This document shows positions 45,314 through 56,555 of a stretch of DNA of 64,000 nucleotides, in pieces. Location of the stretch: the NCBI RefSeq assembly GCF_000733765.1, contig NZ_JPOG01000001.1, positions 3,296,501-3,360,500 of the forward strand, written 5' to 3'. Source of the DNA: Algiphilus aromaticivorans DG1253 (GTDB taxonomy: Bacteria; Pseudomonadota; Gammaproteobacteria; Nevskiales; Nevskiaceae). Each line of letters starts with the position of its first letter. The first letter of the stretch is position 1. The notes below the pieces were generated by a model that saw only the letters and a list, made by a program, of their open reading frames with translations, ran no database searches and was not told the DNA's origin. Position numbers and translations under genes: made by a program.

Positions 45314-46993
45314 TCAGGCCTTCTTGCGGCCCAGACCCTCTCGGTCGAGCTTGCGGTTGATGAAGTACTGCTGGGCGATGCTGACGAGGTTACTGACGAA
45401 CCAGTAGAGCACCAGGCCGGCCGGGAAGAGAGTGAAGAAAGCCGTCAGCATGATGGGCATGGCCATCATGATGCGTTGCTGCATGGGCTCCATCGTCGCC
45501 ATCTGCCCGGAGAGCTTCTGCTGCAGCCACATGCTACCGCCGAAGAGTACGGGCAGTACGTAGTAGGGGTCCGGCGTCGACAGATTGGTGATCCAGCCGA
45601 TGAAGGGCGCCTGGCGCAGCTCGACCGATTCCAGCAGCACCCAGTAGAGCGCGATGAATACCGGGAACTGGACGAGCATCGGCAAACAGCCACCCAGCGG
45701 ATTGAAGCCCTCTTTCTTGTAGAGGTCCATCATCGCCTGGTTGAGCTTCTGGCGATCGTCGCCGTAGCGCTCGCGCAGCTCCTGGATGCGCGGGCCGAAG
45801 TGGCGCATCTTGCCGAAGGAGCGGAACTGCGCCTCCGACAGCTTGTACATCGCCATCTTGACCAGCAGCGTCAGCGCGACGATGGCCCAGCCCCAGTTCC
45901 CGAGCAGGCTGTGAAGCAGATCGAGCACCCAGAACAACGGCGCCGACAGCGGCGTCAGAATGCCGTAGTCGATGGTCAGGCCGAGGCCGGGTGCGATGTC
46001 GTCGAGCTCCTTCTGCAGCTTCGGGCCAGCGAAAACGCGCGATTCGAAGGTTGCGCTGGCGCCGTCGGGAACCGTCTCGGTACTGCCGACGATTTGACCG
46101 AGATAGCCCCAGCGACTGCTGGGCTTTGCCGTGAAGCGAAGCGCTTCGTCCTGCGGCGGTAGCGCAGCGACAATGAAATAGTGCTGCATCATCGCCAGCC
46201 AACCGCCGTTCTGCTGGACCTGCAGCGGTTCGTCGGCGACATCGTCGAAGTCGATCTTCTCGAAGCCGTAGCGGCTACCGCCGTCGCGCGCCTCGTAGAA
46301 GCCGTAGCCGGTGAATGTGGGCGCGAAGGGGGGCTGATCGCCCAGGGTATGGTCGTTGCGCCAGAGCTGAGTGAAAGGCGAGGCATCTATCGAGGCGCCG
46401 CTGTTGTTGATCACCTCGTGGGCAACGTCAATGACATAGCTGCCGCGGTGAAAGCGCAGACGCTTGATGACGCGCACGCCGGTATCGCTTTCGGTCTCCA
46501 GCGTTACGGTGACGCTCTCCTCGCCTTCGCGCAGCCGGTACTGGCGCTGCTCACTGCGATATATGGATTGCTGCGTGGCGGGGTTGCCCTGCGGCGCCAG
46601 CACGCCGCTCTGCACCACCGACCACTTCGGCCGGCTATCGTCGAGGATCGGCAGGGGGTCTGGGCGAGCCTCGGATTCCGGATAGTCGAGTAGCGCCAGA
46701 TGCCGGATGTCGCCCCCGCGCAGGCTAATGCGCGCGCGCACGGTATCGGTGTTTACTCGGATTTCTCCGTCGCCGTCGGCCACCGGCGCAGCATCCTCTT
46801 GCGGCGCCGCGGACTCGTCGGCGCCCGGCGCCTGTGGCAGATCGTCAGCGGACTCCTGAGGCAGCTCGGATTCGGCAGCGAGCTCGGGCGGCAGCTCACC
46901 GGCGAGCTGCGCCTGATCCTGTTGCCACGCCTGATAGACGAAGAAAAGCAGGACACCAAAGACGCAGATGAGGATGAACCGGCGGTTTTCCAT
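45314..46993 (-). CDS. yidC: Membrane protein insertase YidC
   Basis: 559 residues. One N-terminal helix (RRFILICVFGVLLFFVYQAW), then the large periplasmic domain, and five C-terminal helices from about residue 340, including LLHSLLGNWGWAIVALTLLV and GGCLPMLVQFPVFIALYWVL. It inserts membrane proteins with or without SecYEG. It lies 5 bases after yidD. Confidence 0.96.
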   Translation of the reverse strand: MENRRFILICVFGVLLFFVYQAWQQDQAQLAGELPPELAAESELPQESADDLPQAPGADESAAPQEDAAPVADGDGEIRVNTDTVRARISLRGGDIRHLALLDYPESEARPDPLPILDDSRPKWSVVQSGVLAPQGNPATQQSIYRSEQRQYRLREGEESVTVTLETESDTGVRVIKRLRFHRGSYVIDVAHEVINNSGASIDASPFTQLWRNDHTLGDQPPFAPTFTGYGFYEARDGGSRYGFEKIDFDDVADEPLQVQQNGGWLAMMQHYFIVAALPPQDEALRFTAKPSSRWGYLGQIVGSTETVPDGASATFESRVFAGPKLQKELDDIAPGLGLTIDYGILTPLSAPLFWVLDLLHSLLGNWGWAIVALTLLVKMAMYKLSEAQFRSFGKMRHFGPRIQELRERYGDDRQKLNQAMMDLYKKEGFNPLGGCLPMLVQFPVFIALYWVLLESVELRQAPFIGWITNLSTPDPYYVLPVLFGGSMWLQQKLSGQMATMEPMQQRIMMAMPIMLTAFFTLFPAGLVLYWFVSNLVSIAQQYFINRKLDREGLGRKKA

Positions 46994-46998
46994 CTCGG

Positions 46999-47265
46999 TC
47001 AGCTTCTTGTGTGATGGGCGCAGTCGTGCGGCGCGTCCGGCACCGGATCAACTCCGCCTGGGTTCAGGGGATGACAGCGCAGAATCCGGCGCACCGCCAG
47101 CAGGCTGCCGCGCCAGGGGCCGAATCGTTGAACGGCCTCCAGCGCATAATGCGAACAGCTGGGCTGGAAGCGGCAGCGCGGCGGCAGCAGGGGGCTGATC
47201 AGTCGCTGATAGAGACGGATCAGCGTGACGATCACTGCTTCGACGAGGCGTCCAGGGCGCTCCAT
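46999..47265 (-). CDS. yidD: Membrane protein insertion efficiency factor YidD
   Basis: 88 residues. Family marks are [34 protein letters not shown] and RCHPLNPGG. It assists YidC by an unproven mechanism. Its start overlaps the end of rnpA by 34 bases, the usual arrangement. Confidence 0.95.
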   Translation of the reverse strand: MERPGRLVEAVIVTLIRLYQRLISPLLPPRCRFQPSCSHYALEAVQRFGPWRGSLLAVRRILRCHPLNPGGVDPVPDAPHDCAHHTRS

Positions 47266-47576
47266 AGTTGCTCCAGGTCGGCGACGATTTCGCTATCGGG
47301 GCTACGTCCGGCACCCGGCCGAGCCATTACGACATACCAACCCGGGCGTGGGGCACAGCGCAGAAAGCTGGCGCGGGTGAGGCGCTTGATACGGTTGCGC
47401 CGCACGGCACTGGGTGACGCTTTGCGACTGATCGCCAAGCCAAGCCGCGCCGGGGACTGCGGTTGTGGCAGCGCGACAACCGTGCAGATGCGTCCCCGAT
47501 GCCGGCGGCCGCGCTTCATCACCTGCGCGAACTCCCTTGGCAGTCGCAGGCGCTGCGGGCGCGGCGGATTCGTCAA
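47232..47576 (-). CDS. rnpA: Ribonuclease P protein component
   Basis: 114 residues. The RNR motif is [12 protein letters not shown]. It is the protein subunit of RNase P, which cuts tRNA 5' leaders. The start is TTG, directly after the rpmH stop, with no clear Shine-Dalgarno, so translation probably depends on coupling. It overlaps yidD by 34 bases. Confidence 0.95.
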   Translation of the reverse strand: MTNPPRPQRLRLPREFAQVMKRGRRHRGRICTVVALPQPQSPARLGLAISRKASPSAVRRNRIKRLTRASFLRCAPRPGWYVVMARPGAGRSPDSEIVADLEQLWSALDASSKQ

Positions 47577-47711
47577 CTAGGGCGCGAGCCGCTTGCGGCC
47601 CTTGGCACGACGACGAGCGATAACACGACGGCCACCGACGGTCGCCATGCGGGCACGGAAGCCGTGCTTGCGGCTGCGGCGCAGACGCTTCGGCTGATAG
47701 GTTCTTTTCAT
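47577..47711 (-). CDS. rpmH: 50S ribosomal protein L34
   Basis: 44 residues, [20 protein letters not shown] at the start and [11 protein letters not shown] at the end, an unmistakable L34. It binds 23S rRNA and heads the operon rpmH-rnpA-yidD-yidC-mnmE. Its ATG at 47711 is divergent from dnaA, 131 bases away. Confidence 0.97.
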   Translation of the reverse strand: MKRTYQPKRLRRSRKHGFRARMATVGGRRVIARRRAKGRKRLAP

Positions 47712-47783
47712 CGGAATTTTCCGCGGGGAAAAAAGGCGCGCAAGTGTAATCGCGCGGACTGCCCCGCGGCAAGCGGACGACGC

Positions 47784-47792
47784 TGTGGATAA
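47784..47792 (-). promoter_or_regulatory. DnaA box upstream of dnaA
   Basis: TGTGGATAA is the reverse complement of the consensus TTATCCACA, 51 bases before the dnaA start. It may serve dnaA autoregulation or the origin. Confidence 0.75.
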
Positions 47793-47842
47793 GCTGGCGA
47801 CGCACCGCTAGACTGCGCGACCAATCCTACCGGTTACGTATC

Positions 47843-49180
47843 GTGGCAGCCGAGCTCTGGAACCGTTGCCTGCGCTTCATGGAGCGCGAGGTCGACGAAC
47901 GCGACGTTATGGCCTGGCTGCAGCCGCTGCGGCCCCATGCTCAAGGCCAGCACCTTCGGCTGGACGCACCCAACCCGGCGGTTCAGGCGCGCGTGCAGCG
48001 CGATTTCCTGGCACTGATCGAACGCGCGCTGGCCGCCTGCGACAGCTCCGAGCGCTGGAGTTTCGAGGTCACTGTCGGCGGCGGACGCAGCAGCAGCGAG
48101 AGCACTGAGGCCCTCAACGGCGAAGGCGAGGTGGTCGTTGGCGCTAGCGCCGCAAGCCGCGCCGCACAGCGGCTCGACGACCGCTACACCTTCGGCAATT
48201 TTATTGAGGGCAAATCCAACGCCCAGGCACGCGCCGCCTCGCTGCAGGTCGCTGAGGCTCCGGGCGAACGCTTCAATCCGCTTCTGATCTACGGTGAGTC
48301 GGGCCTGGGCAAGACCCACCTGATGCACGCCATCGGCAATCACATCGGCAATTCCGGCAGCGGCAAGCGCGTGCTTTACGTCGGCGCCGAGAAGTTCGTT
48401 CGCGACCTCATCACCGCCATCCGCGGCAACACCACCGAGCAGTTCAAGTCGCACTATCGCTCGGTGGATGCCCTGCTCATCGACGACATCCACTTCTTCG
48501 TCGGCAAGTCGGGGTCACAGGAGGAGTTCTTCCACACTTTCAATGAGTTGCTCGACGGGCGACAGCAGATGGTAATGACCTGCGACCGCTATCCGGCAGA
48601 GCTGGACGGGCTGGACTCGAGACTGAAGTCGCGCTTCACCTGGGGCCTGACGGTCCCCGTCGAAGCACCCGAGCTGGAAACGCGGGTGGCGATCCTGCTG
48701 AACAAGGCGGAGGAACGGGGCGTGATTCTTCCTGAGCGCGTTGCCTTTTTCGTGGCGCAACGCGTTCGTTCGAATGTGCGTGAGCTGGAAGGAACCCTGA
48801 ACCGCCTGGTGGCGAGCTCACGCTTCCTGGGCCGCGACATCACCGAGGATTTCGCTCGCGAGACGCTCTACGACATCTTCTCGAGCTACGAGCGGCTGGT
48901 AACCATCGACAACATCAAGCGGGTGGTCGCCGGCTACTTCAAGATCCGGGTTAGTGATCTCAACTCGGTGCGGCGCACGCGTACGGTTGCTCGTCCGCGG
49001 CAGATTGCCATGGCACTGTGCAAGGAGCTCACACAGCACAGCCTGCCGGAAATAGGCGCCGCCTTCGGAAAGGACCATACGACTGTCATGCATGCATGCC
49101 GCAAGGTACGCGAGCTGCGCGGCGACGACGCCCGCGTACGCGAGGATTGGGAGAATCTGCTACGTCAGCTCGGCGGCTAA
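47843..49180 (+). CDS. dnaA: Chromosomal replication initiator DnaA
   Basis: 445 residues, GTG start (AAELWNRCLRFM), no clear Shine-Dalgarno. Domain I at the N-terminus, a short linker, then the AAA+ core with GESGLGKTH near 152 and DDIHFF near 212, and the DNA-binding domain with SLPEIGAAFGKDHTTVMHAC near 405-425. It opens the origin by binding DnaA boxes. Typical gammaproteobacterial DnaA is about 450-470 residues, so this one has a short linker. Confidence 0.97.
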   Translation: MAAELWNRCLRFMEREVDERDVMAWLQPLRPHAQGQHLRLDAPNPAVQARVQRDFLALIERALAACDSSERWSFEVTVGGGRSSSESTEALNGEGEVVVGASAASRAAQRLDDRYTFGNFIEGKSNAQARAASLQVAEAPGERFNPLLIYGESGLGKTHLMHAIGNHIGNSGSGKRVLYVGAEKFVRDLITAIRGNTTEQFKSHYRSVDALLIDDIHFFVGKSGSQEEFFHTFNELLDGRQQMVMTCDRYPAELDGLDSRLKSRFTWGLTVPVEAPELETRVAILLNKAEERGVILPERVAFFVAQRVRSNVRELEGTLNRLVASSRFLGRDITEDFARETLYDIFSSYERLVTIDNIKRVVAGYFKIRVSDLNSVRRTRTVARPRQIAMALCKELTQHSLPEIGAAFGKDHTTVMHACRKVRELRGDDARVREDWENLLRQLGG

Positions 49181-49219
49181 GCGACTTCAACAAGCTGGGG
49201 GTAAGGGGGATGCAATAGT

Positions 49220-49228
49220 TGGGGATAA
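49220..49228 (-). promoter_or_regulatory. Imperfect DnaA box
   Basis: TGGGGATAA complements TTATCCCCA, one base off the consensus TTATCCACA. Confidence 0.5.
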
Positions 49229-49254
49229 ATCGGAGCGTGGCGCAAAAGCGCTTG

Positions 49255-49263
49255 TTATCCACA
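49255..49263 (+). promoter_or_regulatory. Perfect DnaA box
   Basis: TTATCCACA is an exact consensus box, 38 bases before the AT-rich tract. Confidence 0.8.
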
Positions 49264-49416
49264 GGCATTCCCCACGCTTTACCAGAGAAGCACACGTAGT
49301 TTGAATGTTCATAAATTATTGAATACAAATAAATTTTTTGACTTACAAGCAGCAAAGACCGGCCCCAGCTACCATCACAGTTCTCTATTAAATAAAACAG
49401 TTTAGGAAAGACGAGC

Positions 49417-50514
49417 ATGAAGATCGAGATCGCGCGGGATAGCCTGTTCGACGCGCTGAATGCAGTCGTCGGAGTAGTCGAGCGACGCCAGACCCTTCCC
49501 ATTCTGGGGAATGTGTTGCTTCGAGCGGATGAGGACAGCCTGACGCTAGTGGCTACCGACCTCGAGCTTCAGCTGACCAGTCGCGTCCCCGTGACGGTGG
49601 TTCAGCCAGGCGCGATCACGGTGCCAGCCCGCAAGCTCTACGACATATGCCGTGGGCTGCCTGAAGGGGCATCAGTCGCACTTCAGGTGGAGGACGCGCG
49701 CGCTGTCATGAGTTCTGCAGGCTCTCGCTTCATCCTTTCCACGCTCCCGGCCGAGGAGTTTCCGGCACTCGAGACGGAAAGCGAGCATCAGACAGTACGT
49801 CTGGCGCAACGCGATTTGCTGCGATTGATCGACAAGACACATTTCGCGATGGCGGCTCAGGACGTGCGCTACTACCTCAACGGCTTGTGCCTGCACCTGT
49901 CGGATACCCGCTTGAAGGCAGTTGCCACCGATGGCCACCGCTTGGCCTTGAGTGAGTGCGATCTTCCCGAGCGCTTCGAGGACCGCCAGGTACTGGTGCC
50001 GCGCAAAGGAATCCAGGAGCTGCAGCGCTTGCTCGACGACAGCGAAGCAGAGGTTGCGTTGATGCTCTCTGGCAGTCAGTTGGCGCTGGAGCTGGGAAGC
50101 ACAGCCTTCGTTTGCAAGCTCATCGACGGACGGTTTCCCGAATACCAGCGCGTTATTCCGGATCCGGAAGGCATGTATCTGCGCGCGGACCGGGAAAGGG
50201 TCCGTCAGGCGCTGGCACGTGCAGCGATTCTAGCCAACGAAAAGTTTCGCGGGGTCAGGTTGCAGATATCGGAGAACGAGCTGCGGCTGCAGACGCACAA
50301 TCCCGAGCATGAGGAGGCGGAAGAAGTCGTTGAGGTGAGCTATGAGGGCACACCGCTAGAGATTGGCTTCAACGTGACTTATCTCCTGGAAGCCTTAGGT
50401 GCGATGGACGGCGAGAGCTTCTGCCTGACGCTGAAGGCCAGCGATGCCAGTGGCCTACTGACAGAGCCGGATGATGCTGACACCCGCTATGTCGTCATGC
50501 CGATGCGGCTCTGA
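49417..50514 (+). CDS. dnaN: DNA polymerase III sliding clamp beta
   Basis: 365 residues in the three-domain clamp layout (each about 120 residues). VVERRQTLPILGNVLL, ATDGHRLALSE and the C-terminal VMPMRL, whose last residues contribute to the ring, are all present. It encircles DNA and tethers polymerase III. The start follows AGGAAAG. It heads dnaN-recF-gyrB. Confidence 0.97.
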   Translation: MKIEIARDSLFDALNAVVGVVERRQTLPILGNVLLRADEDSLTLVATDLELQLTSRVPVTVVQPGAITVPARKLYDICRGLPEGASVALQVEDARAVMSSAGSRFILSTLPAEEFPALETESEHQTVRLAQRDLLRLIDKTHFAMAAQDVRYYLNGLCLHLSDTRLKAVATDGHRLALSECDLPERFEDRQVLVPRKGIQELQRLLDDSEAEVALMLSGSQLALELGSTAFVCKLIDGRFPEYQRVIPDPEGMYLRADRERVRQALARAAILANEKFRGVRLQISENELRLQTHNPEHEEAEEVVEVSYEGTPLEIGFNVTYLLEALGAMDGESFCLTLKASDASGLLTEPDDADTRYVVMPMRL

Positions 50515-50566
50515 TTGACTGTGCGTCGCGCACGGTAAAGCGGCCGCCGCGCAGCGCGAGGCCGGG

Positions 50567-51637
50567 ATGATTCTGAGTCAGTTACAGCTCCGCGGCTTTC
50601 GCTGTCTGGCGGATCAGGAGCTAGCGCTCCATTCACGGATGAACTGGCTGATTGGTGGCAACGCTGCGGGCAAGACCAGTGTTCTCGAAGCGGTCTATTG
50701 GCTGGGGCGCGGCAAATCATTCCGCACGGCGCGCGCCGCCCAGTGCATTCGGCGTGGAGATCAAGGCTGGCGTATAGCGGCAAGGCTGGAGCATGCGGAT
50801 TGCCCGGCGGATCGGATCGCAGTGCGTTTCACAGGTCGCGGGCTGGAGCCGAGCTGTAACGATCGGGCCGAGACGGTGGTGGCTCAGGCGCGACGCGTGC
50901 CAGTGCAGCTTATCGAGCCCGGTCTTCATCGGGTTGTCGAAGACGGGCCGGGTTATCGGCGCCGCTTTCTGGATTGGGGAATGTTCCACGTGGAACAGGA
51001 TTACCTACCGGTCTGGCGGGCTTATGCCCGCGCCCTCCGCCAACGCAACACGGCCTTGCGCGAACGTGCCGATGCAGCGAGCCTGGCAGCGTGGACGCAG
51101 GAGCTGGTTGCGCGGGGCGAAGCACTGGCAGCGATCCGTGAGCGCGGTATGGCGCGTTTGCGCGAGAAGTTTCAGGCCCGCGGCGTTGAACTCGGGCTCC
51201 CGGAGCTGGAAGTGGCGCTGTATCAGGGCTGGGATGAGGGTGCGACGCTGACGGAAGTGCTGGCGGCGCGCGAGGATCGTGACCGACGTTTGAGCGCTAC
51301 CGGTAGTGGCCCGCATCGCGCGGAGCTGCGCTTCCGGATGGATGGCGAGCAAGCGCGCGAGCACATCAGTCGTGGGCAGCAGAAACTGCTGCTCGCAGCG
51401 CTAAGCCTCGCGCAAGCAGACGTCATTGTCGAGACCACCGGCGCCCAACCTTTGCTTCTGCTCGACGACTTCACCGCCGAGCTGGGTTCCGGTTTTCAGG
51501 CGCAGTTGGTTGCGGCACTGGCGGCGTATCCGGGCCAGAGCATCATCAGCTCGCTGGAACGGCCGGTGGCCTTGGTGGAGACGCTGCCCATGAGTATGTT
51601 CCACGTGGAACACGGGCGGCTGCAGGCCACCGCCTGA
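50567..51637 (+). CDS. recF: DNA replication/repair protein RecF
   Basis: 356 residues. Walker A is GGNAAGKTS near residue 30, the signature HISRGQQKLL near 265, and Walker B LLLLDDFTAEL near 300. RecF is an SMC-like ATPase that loads RecA at gaps through RecOR. Two perfect parS palindromes lie in its reading frame, each encoding FHVE. The ATG follows GAGG. Confidence 0.95.
   Translation: MILSQLQLRGFRCLADQELALHSRMNWLIGGNAAGKTSVLEAVYWLGRGKSFRTARAAQCIRRGDQGWRIAARLEHADCPADRIAVRFTGRGLEPSCNDRAETVVAQARRVPVQLIEPGLHRVVEDGPGYRRRFLDWGMFHVEQDYLPVWRAYARALRQRNTALRERADAASLAAWTQELVARGEALAAIRERGMARLREKFQARGVELGLPELEVALYQGWDEGATLTEVLAAREDRDRRLSATGSGPHRAELRFRMDGEQAREHISRGQQKLLLAALSLAQADVIVETTGAQPLLLLDDFTAELGSGFQAQLVAALAAYPGQSIISSLERPVALVETLPMSMFHVEHGRLQATA
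50982..50997. promoter_or_regulatory. parS centromere site (recF, first copy)
   Basis: TGTTCCACGTGGAACA is a perfect 16-base palindrome that fits the ParB-site consensus TGTTNCACGTGNAACA at every fixed base. It encodes MFHVEQ, a conserved stretch of RecF, so protein and site constraints coincide. Confidence 0.85.
51597..51612. promoter_or_regulatory. parS centromere site (recF, second copy)
   Basis: An identical 16-base palindrome to the first, 615 bases downstream, near the recF 3' end. Here it encodes MFHVEH, a part of the protein with no such conservation, which supports selection for the DNA site itself. Confidence 0.85.
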
Positions 51638-51689
51638 TGCGGCCTTCGCCTGCCTCGGCGGGCTATACTAGGCGATCGTCCAACGGTGA

Positions 51690-54062
<2,373 letters not shown>

Positions 54063-54088
54063 AGCCCGCGGCGGCCGGACTAAGCACC

Positions 54089-54856
54089 GTGCATCGTCTG
54101 GCCATCTACCAGCTCAAGGGCGGCGTAGGTAAGACGACAACCGCGGTGAACCTGGCTGCGCTGGCTGCGCGCGATGGCTGGCCGACACTGCTCTGGGATC
54201 TGGATCCGCAGGGAGCGGCTAGCCACATACTCGGCGCCCAAGCGGCTGACCTGAAGATCAAAAAGCTGCTTAACGGGGAACAGCCGGCTGGACGCCTCGT
54301 TGAAGCCACTCGCTGGCGTCACCTTGACGTGCTGCCTTCGACGCGCAAGCTTCGCAACGCCGACACGCATCTCGGCAGCGACAAGGCCGATGCGCGCTGG
54401 CTCAAGCAGCTGCTTGATCGGTTTTCGGAAAGCTATCAGCTGGTGATCATCGACAGTCCGCCTGCGCTGGGTGGTCTGGCAACCAGCATCATGCGTGCAG
54501 TCGACATGCTGCTGTTGCCCGTCGAAGCCGGGGCACTGGCGCGCCGCGCCGTCGTGCAGGTGGAGGAGCATCTGCGCGAACTCGCTATCCGCAAGCCCGT
54601 AATGCGCACCTTTCTCAACCGTGTCGACCGGCGGCGGCGCCTGCACCGCGAGAGGGCGGCCGCTCCCGGAGACTATCTGCCGTCGGCGAGTCCCGTCAGC
54701 ATACCGGCATCCGCAGCGATCGAGAGTATGGGCAGCGAATGCGCGCCGCTATGCGAACTCGCTCGGGGGTCCCATCCGGCGGCTCGGGCTTTCGCGGCGC
54801 TGTGGCAGGACACGCGCGCACAGCTTGAAGGCAACGCGACGAAGCGACGCAGCTGA
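54089..54856 (+). CDS. Solo ParA-family ATPase
   Basis: 255 residues, GTG start. Deviant Walker A KGGVGKTTTAVN near residue 10, then LLWDLDPQGAAS, and IIDSPPAL as Walker B. No parB partner follows, and the motif context differs from the chromosomal ParA that begins VANQKGG. Such orphan ParAs position various cargoes. It is 26 bases after gyrB and convergent with purK. Whether it acts on the parS sites in recF is unknown. Confidence 0.82.
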   Translation: MHRLAIYQLKGGVGKTTTAVNLAALAARDGWPTLLWDLDPQGAASHILGAQAADLKIKKLLNGEQPAGRLVEATRWRHLDVLPSTRKLRNADTHLGSDKADARWLKQLLDRFSESYQLVIIDSPPALGGLATSIMRAVDMLLLPVEAGALARRAVVQVEEHLRELAIRKPVMRTFLNRVDRRRRLHRERAAAPGDYLPSASPVSIPASAAIESMGSECAPLCELARGSHPAARAFAALWQDTRAQLEGNATKRRS

Positions 54857-54861
54857 ACGGT

Positions 54862-55980
54862 CTAGTTGCCCGTCGAAGATAGCGCTGCCTCCAACGCGCG
54901 CTCGCGCTCCGATAGCTGGGCCTCGTCGTCGGCGGTCAGCGTTATATGACCGACTTTTCTACCGGGACGCGCCGATTTTCCGTAGTCGTGCAGATGGACA
55001 CCCGGAATGGCCAGCAAGCCCTCGACGGGTGGAAGCGACCCGAGAAGATTGATCATGGCGCTGGCGCCGCGCAGACCGGTGTCGCCGAGCGGCAGGCCCG
55101 CCACCGCGCGCATGTGATTCTCGAACTGCGAGCAACTAGCGCCTTCGATGCTCCAGTGCCCGCTGTTGTGCACGCGCGGCGCGAACTCGTTGGCGAGCAG
55201 CTCGCCGCTCTTGCTGACGAAAAACTCCAGCGCCAGCACGCCAACATGCTCGAGCTTCTCGACCAGCCGTCGCGTGTACTCGGTCGCAGCTGTCGCCAGC
55301 GGATCGTCCGGTCGGGGCCGGGCGGCGCGAAGAATGCCTTCGTCGTGCCGGTTTTCGCTCAAAGGGTAGAAGGCCAGTGCGCCATCGGAAGCACGCGCAA
55401 CGAGGCACGACACTTCGCGCGCGAGGGCGACACGCGCTTCGACGATGGCCGGCTGGGCACCAATCTGCGCCCAGGCGGCCTCCAGATCGCTGTCGGCATC
55501 GAGCATCACCTGCCCCTTGCCGTCGTAACCCATGCGCCGGCTCTTCAGCACGCAGGGCATGCCAACGCGCTCGACGGCTTCGCGCAGGGCACGCGCATCG
55601 TCGACTTCTGCCCATGGTGCGACCGGAATGCCCAGACTTTCGAAGCAGCGCTTCTCGAGCAGCCGGTCCTGGGCGGTTTCGAGCGACTCGCGGCCGGGCC
55701 GCAAGACGCAGCGCCGGCTCAGATGGTCGAGCGCGGCCAAGGGCACGTTCTCGAACTCCAGCGTGACGATGCCGCTCGCCTCCGCCAGGGCATTGAGCAC
55801 GGCTTCGTCGGTGTAATCCGCGCGCAGCCGTCGTCCTACAGCGGCCGCGCAGCTCTCCTCGGCCGGGTCAAGGAAAAGACACTCGATGCCCAGCGGATGC
55901 GCTGCCAGGCCCAGCATGCGGCCGAGCTGGCCGCCGCCGAGCACGCCGACCCGTCGCGGTGACGCCACAACAGCACTCAT
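54862..55980 (-). CDS. purK: N5-carboxyaminoimidazole ribonucleotide synthase
   Basis: 372 residues, ATP-grasp. [13 protein letters not shown] at the N-terminus, [13 protein letters not shown] in the ATP site, and [16 protein letters not shown] near 270. It makes N5-CAIR from AIR, ATP and bicarbonate in purine synthesis. It overlaps purE by 4 bases. Confidence 0.96.
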   Translation of the reverse strand: MSAVVASPRRVGVLGGGQLGRMLGLAAHPLGIECLFLDPAEESCAAAVGRRLRADYTDEAVLNALAEASGIVTLEFENVPLAALDHLSRRCVLRPGRESLETAQDRLLEKRCFESLGIPVAPWAEVDDARALREAVERVGMPCVLKSRRMGYDGKGQVMLDADSDLEAAWAQIGAQPAIVEARVALAREVSCLVARASDGALAFYPLSENRHDEGILRAARPRPDDPLATAATEYTRRLVEKLEHVGVLALEFFVSKSGELLANEFAPRVHNSGHWSIEGASCSQFENHMRAVAGLPLGDTGLRGASAMINLLGSLPPVEGLLAIPGVHLHDYGKSARPGRKVGHITLTADDEAQLSERERALEAALSSTGN

Positions 55981-56483
55981 GACGCGCTGGGCGGGAGTGT
56001 GTCGCGTGCCAGAACCGCGTCGCTCTGGTGTTGGCGGTAACCATCGAGGCGTTGTGCCAGCGCAGTGTCTGTGGTGGCCAGCATGGCTGCTGCCAGCAGC
56101 GCCGCGTTGCTGGCACCGGCGCGGCCGATAGCCAGCGTGCCGACTGGCACGCCGGCCGGCATCTGTACGATCGACAGCAGCGAATCCATGCCGGACAGCG
56201 CCTTCGACTGTACCGGCACACCCAGCACGGGCACTCGCGTCTTGGCGGCAAGCATGCCCGGCAGATGGGCTGCGCCACCGGCTCCGGCGATGATCACGCG
56301 CAGCCCGCGCTCCACAGCGCTTTCAGCGTAGGCAAAGAGCCGGTCCGGTGTCCGGTGCGCCGATACCACTCGTGCTTCGAAGGGAATCTGCAATTCTTCG
56401 AGCACCGCGGTGGCGTGCTCCATGGTCTCCCAGTCGGAAACCGAGCCCATCACCACACCGACGATTGCCGTGTCTTGCGCCAT
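55977..56483 (-). CDS. purE: N5-carboxyaminoimidazole ribonucleotide mutase
   Basis: 168 residues. [13 protein letters not shown] begins the active site, followed by [10 protein letters not shown] and [12 protein letters not shown]. It moves the carboxyl group from N5-CAIR to CAIR. It is the first gene of the purEK operon. Confidence 0.97.
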   Translation of the reverse strand: MAQDTAIVGVVMGSVSDWETMEHATAVLEELQIPFEARVVSAHRTPDRLFAYAESAVERGLRVIIAGAGGAAHLPGMLAAKTRVPVLGVPVQSKALSGMDSLLSIVQMPAGVPVGTLAIGRAGASNAALLAAAMLATTDTALAQRLDGYRQHQSDAVLARDTLPPSAS

Positions 56484-56555
56484 TGCCCCTCCAGGCCAGC
56501 AGGAAACCGCACATTATTCGGTTGGCGCTACCAAAAGGCAATGCGGGGCCGCTTC

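Larger units (their letters stand above)
49181..49416. other. Candidate replication origin (oriC)
   Basis: This 236-base dnaA-dnaN gap holds a perfect DnaA box (49255-49263), a one-mismatch box (49220-49228) and an AT-rich tract, 49301-49350, with 10 G/C in 50 bases, a candidate unwinding element. A TTGAAT...TACAAA pair at 49301-49329 could be the dnaN promoter. Confidence 0.65.

Noticed and set aside
54089-54856. Calling the gene chromosomal parA of a parAB pair
   Set aside because: There is no parB next to it and the N-terminal pattern differs from chromosomal ParA.
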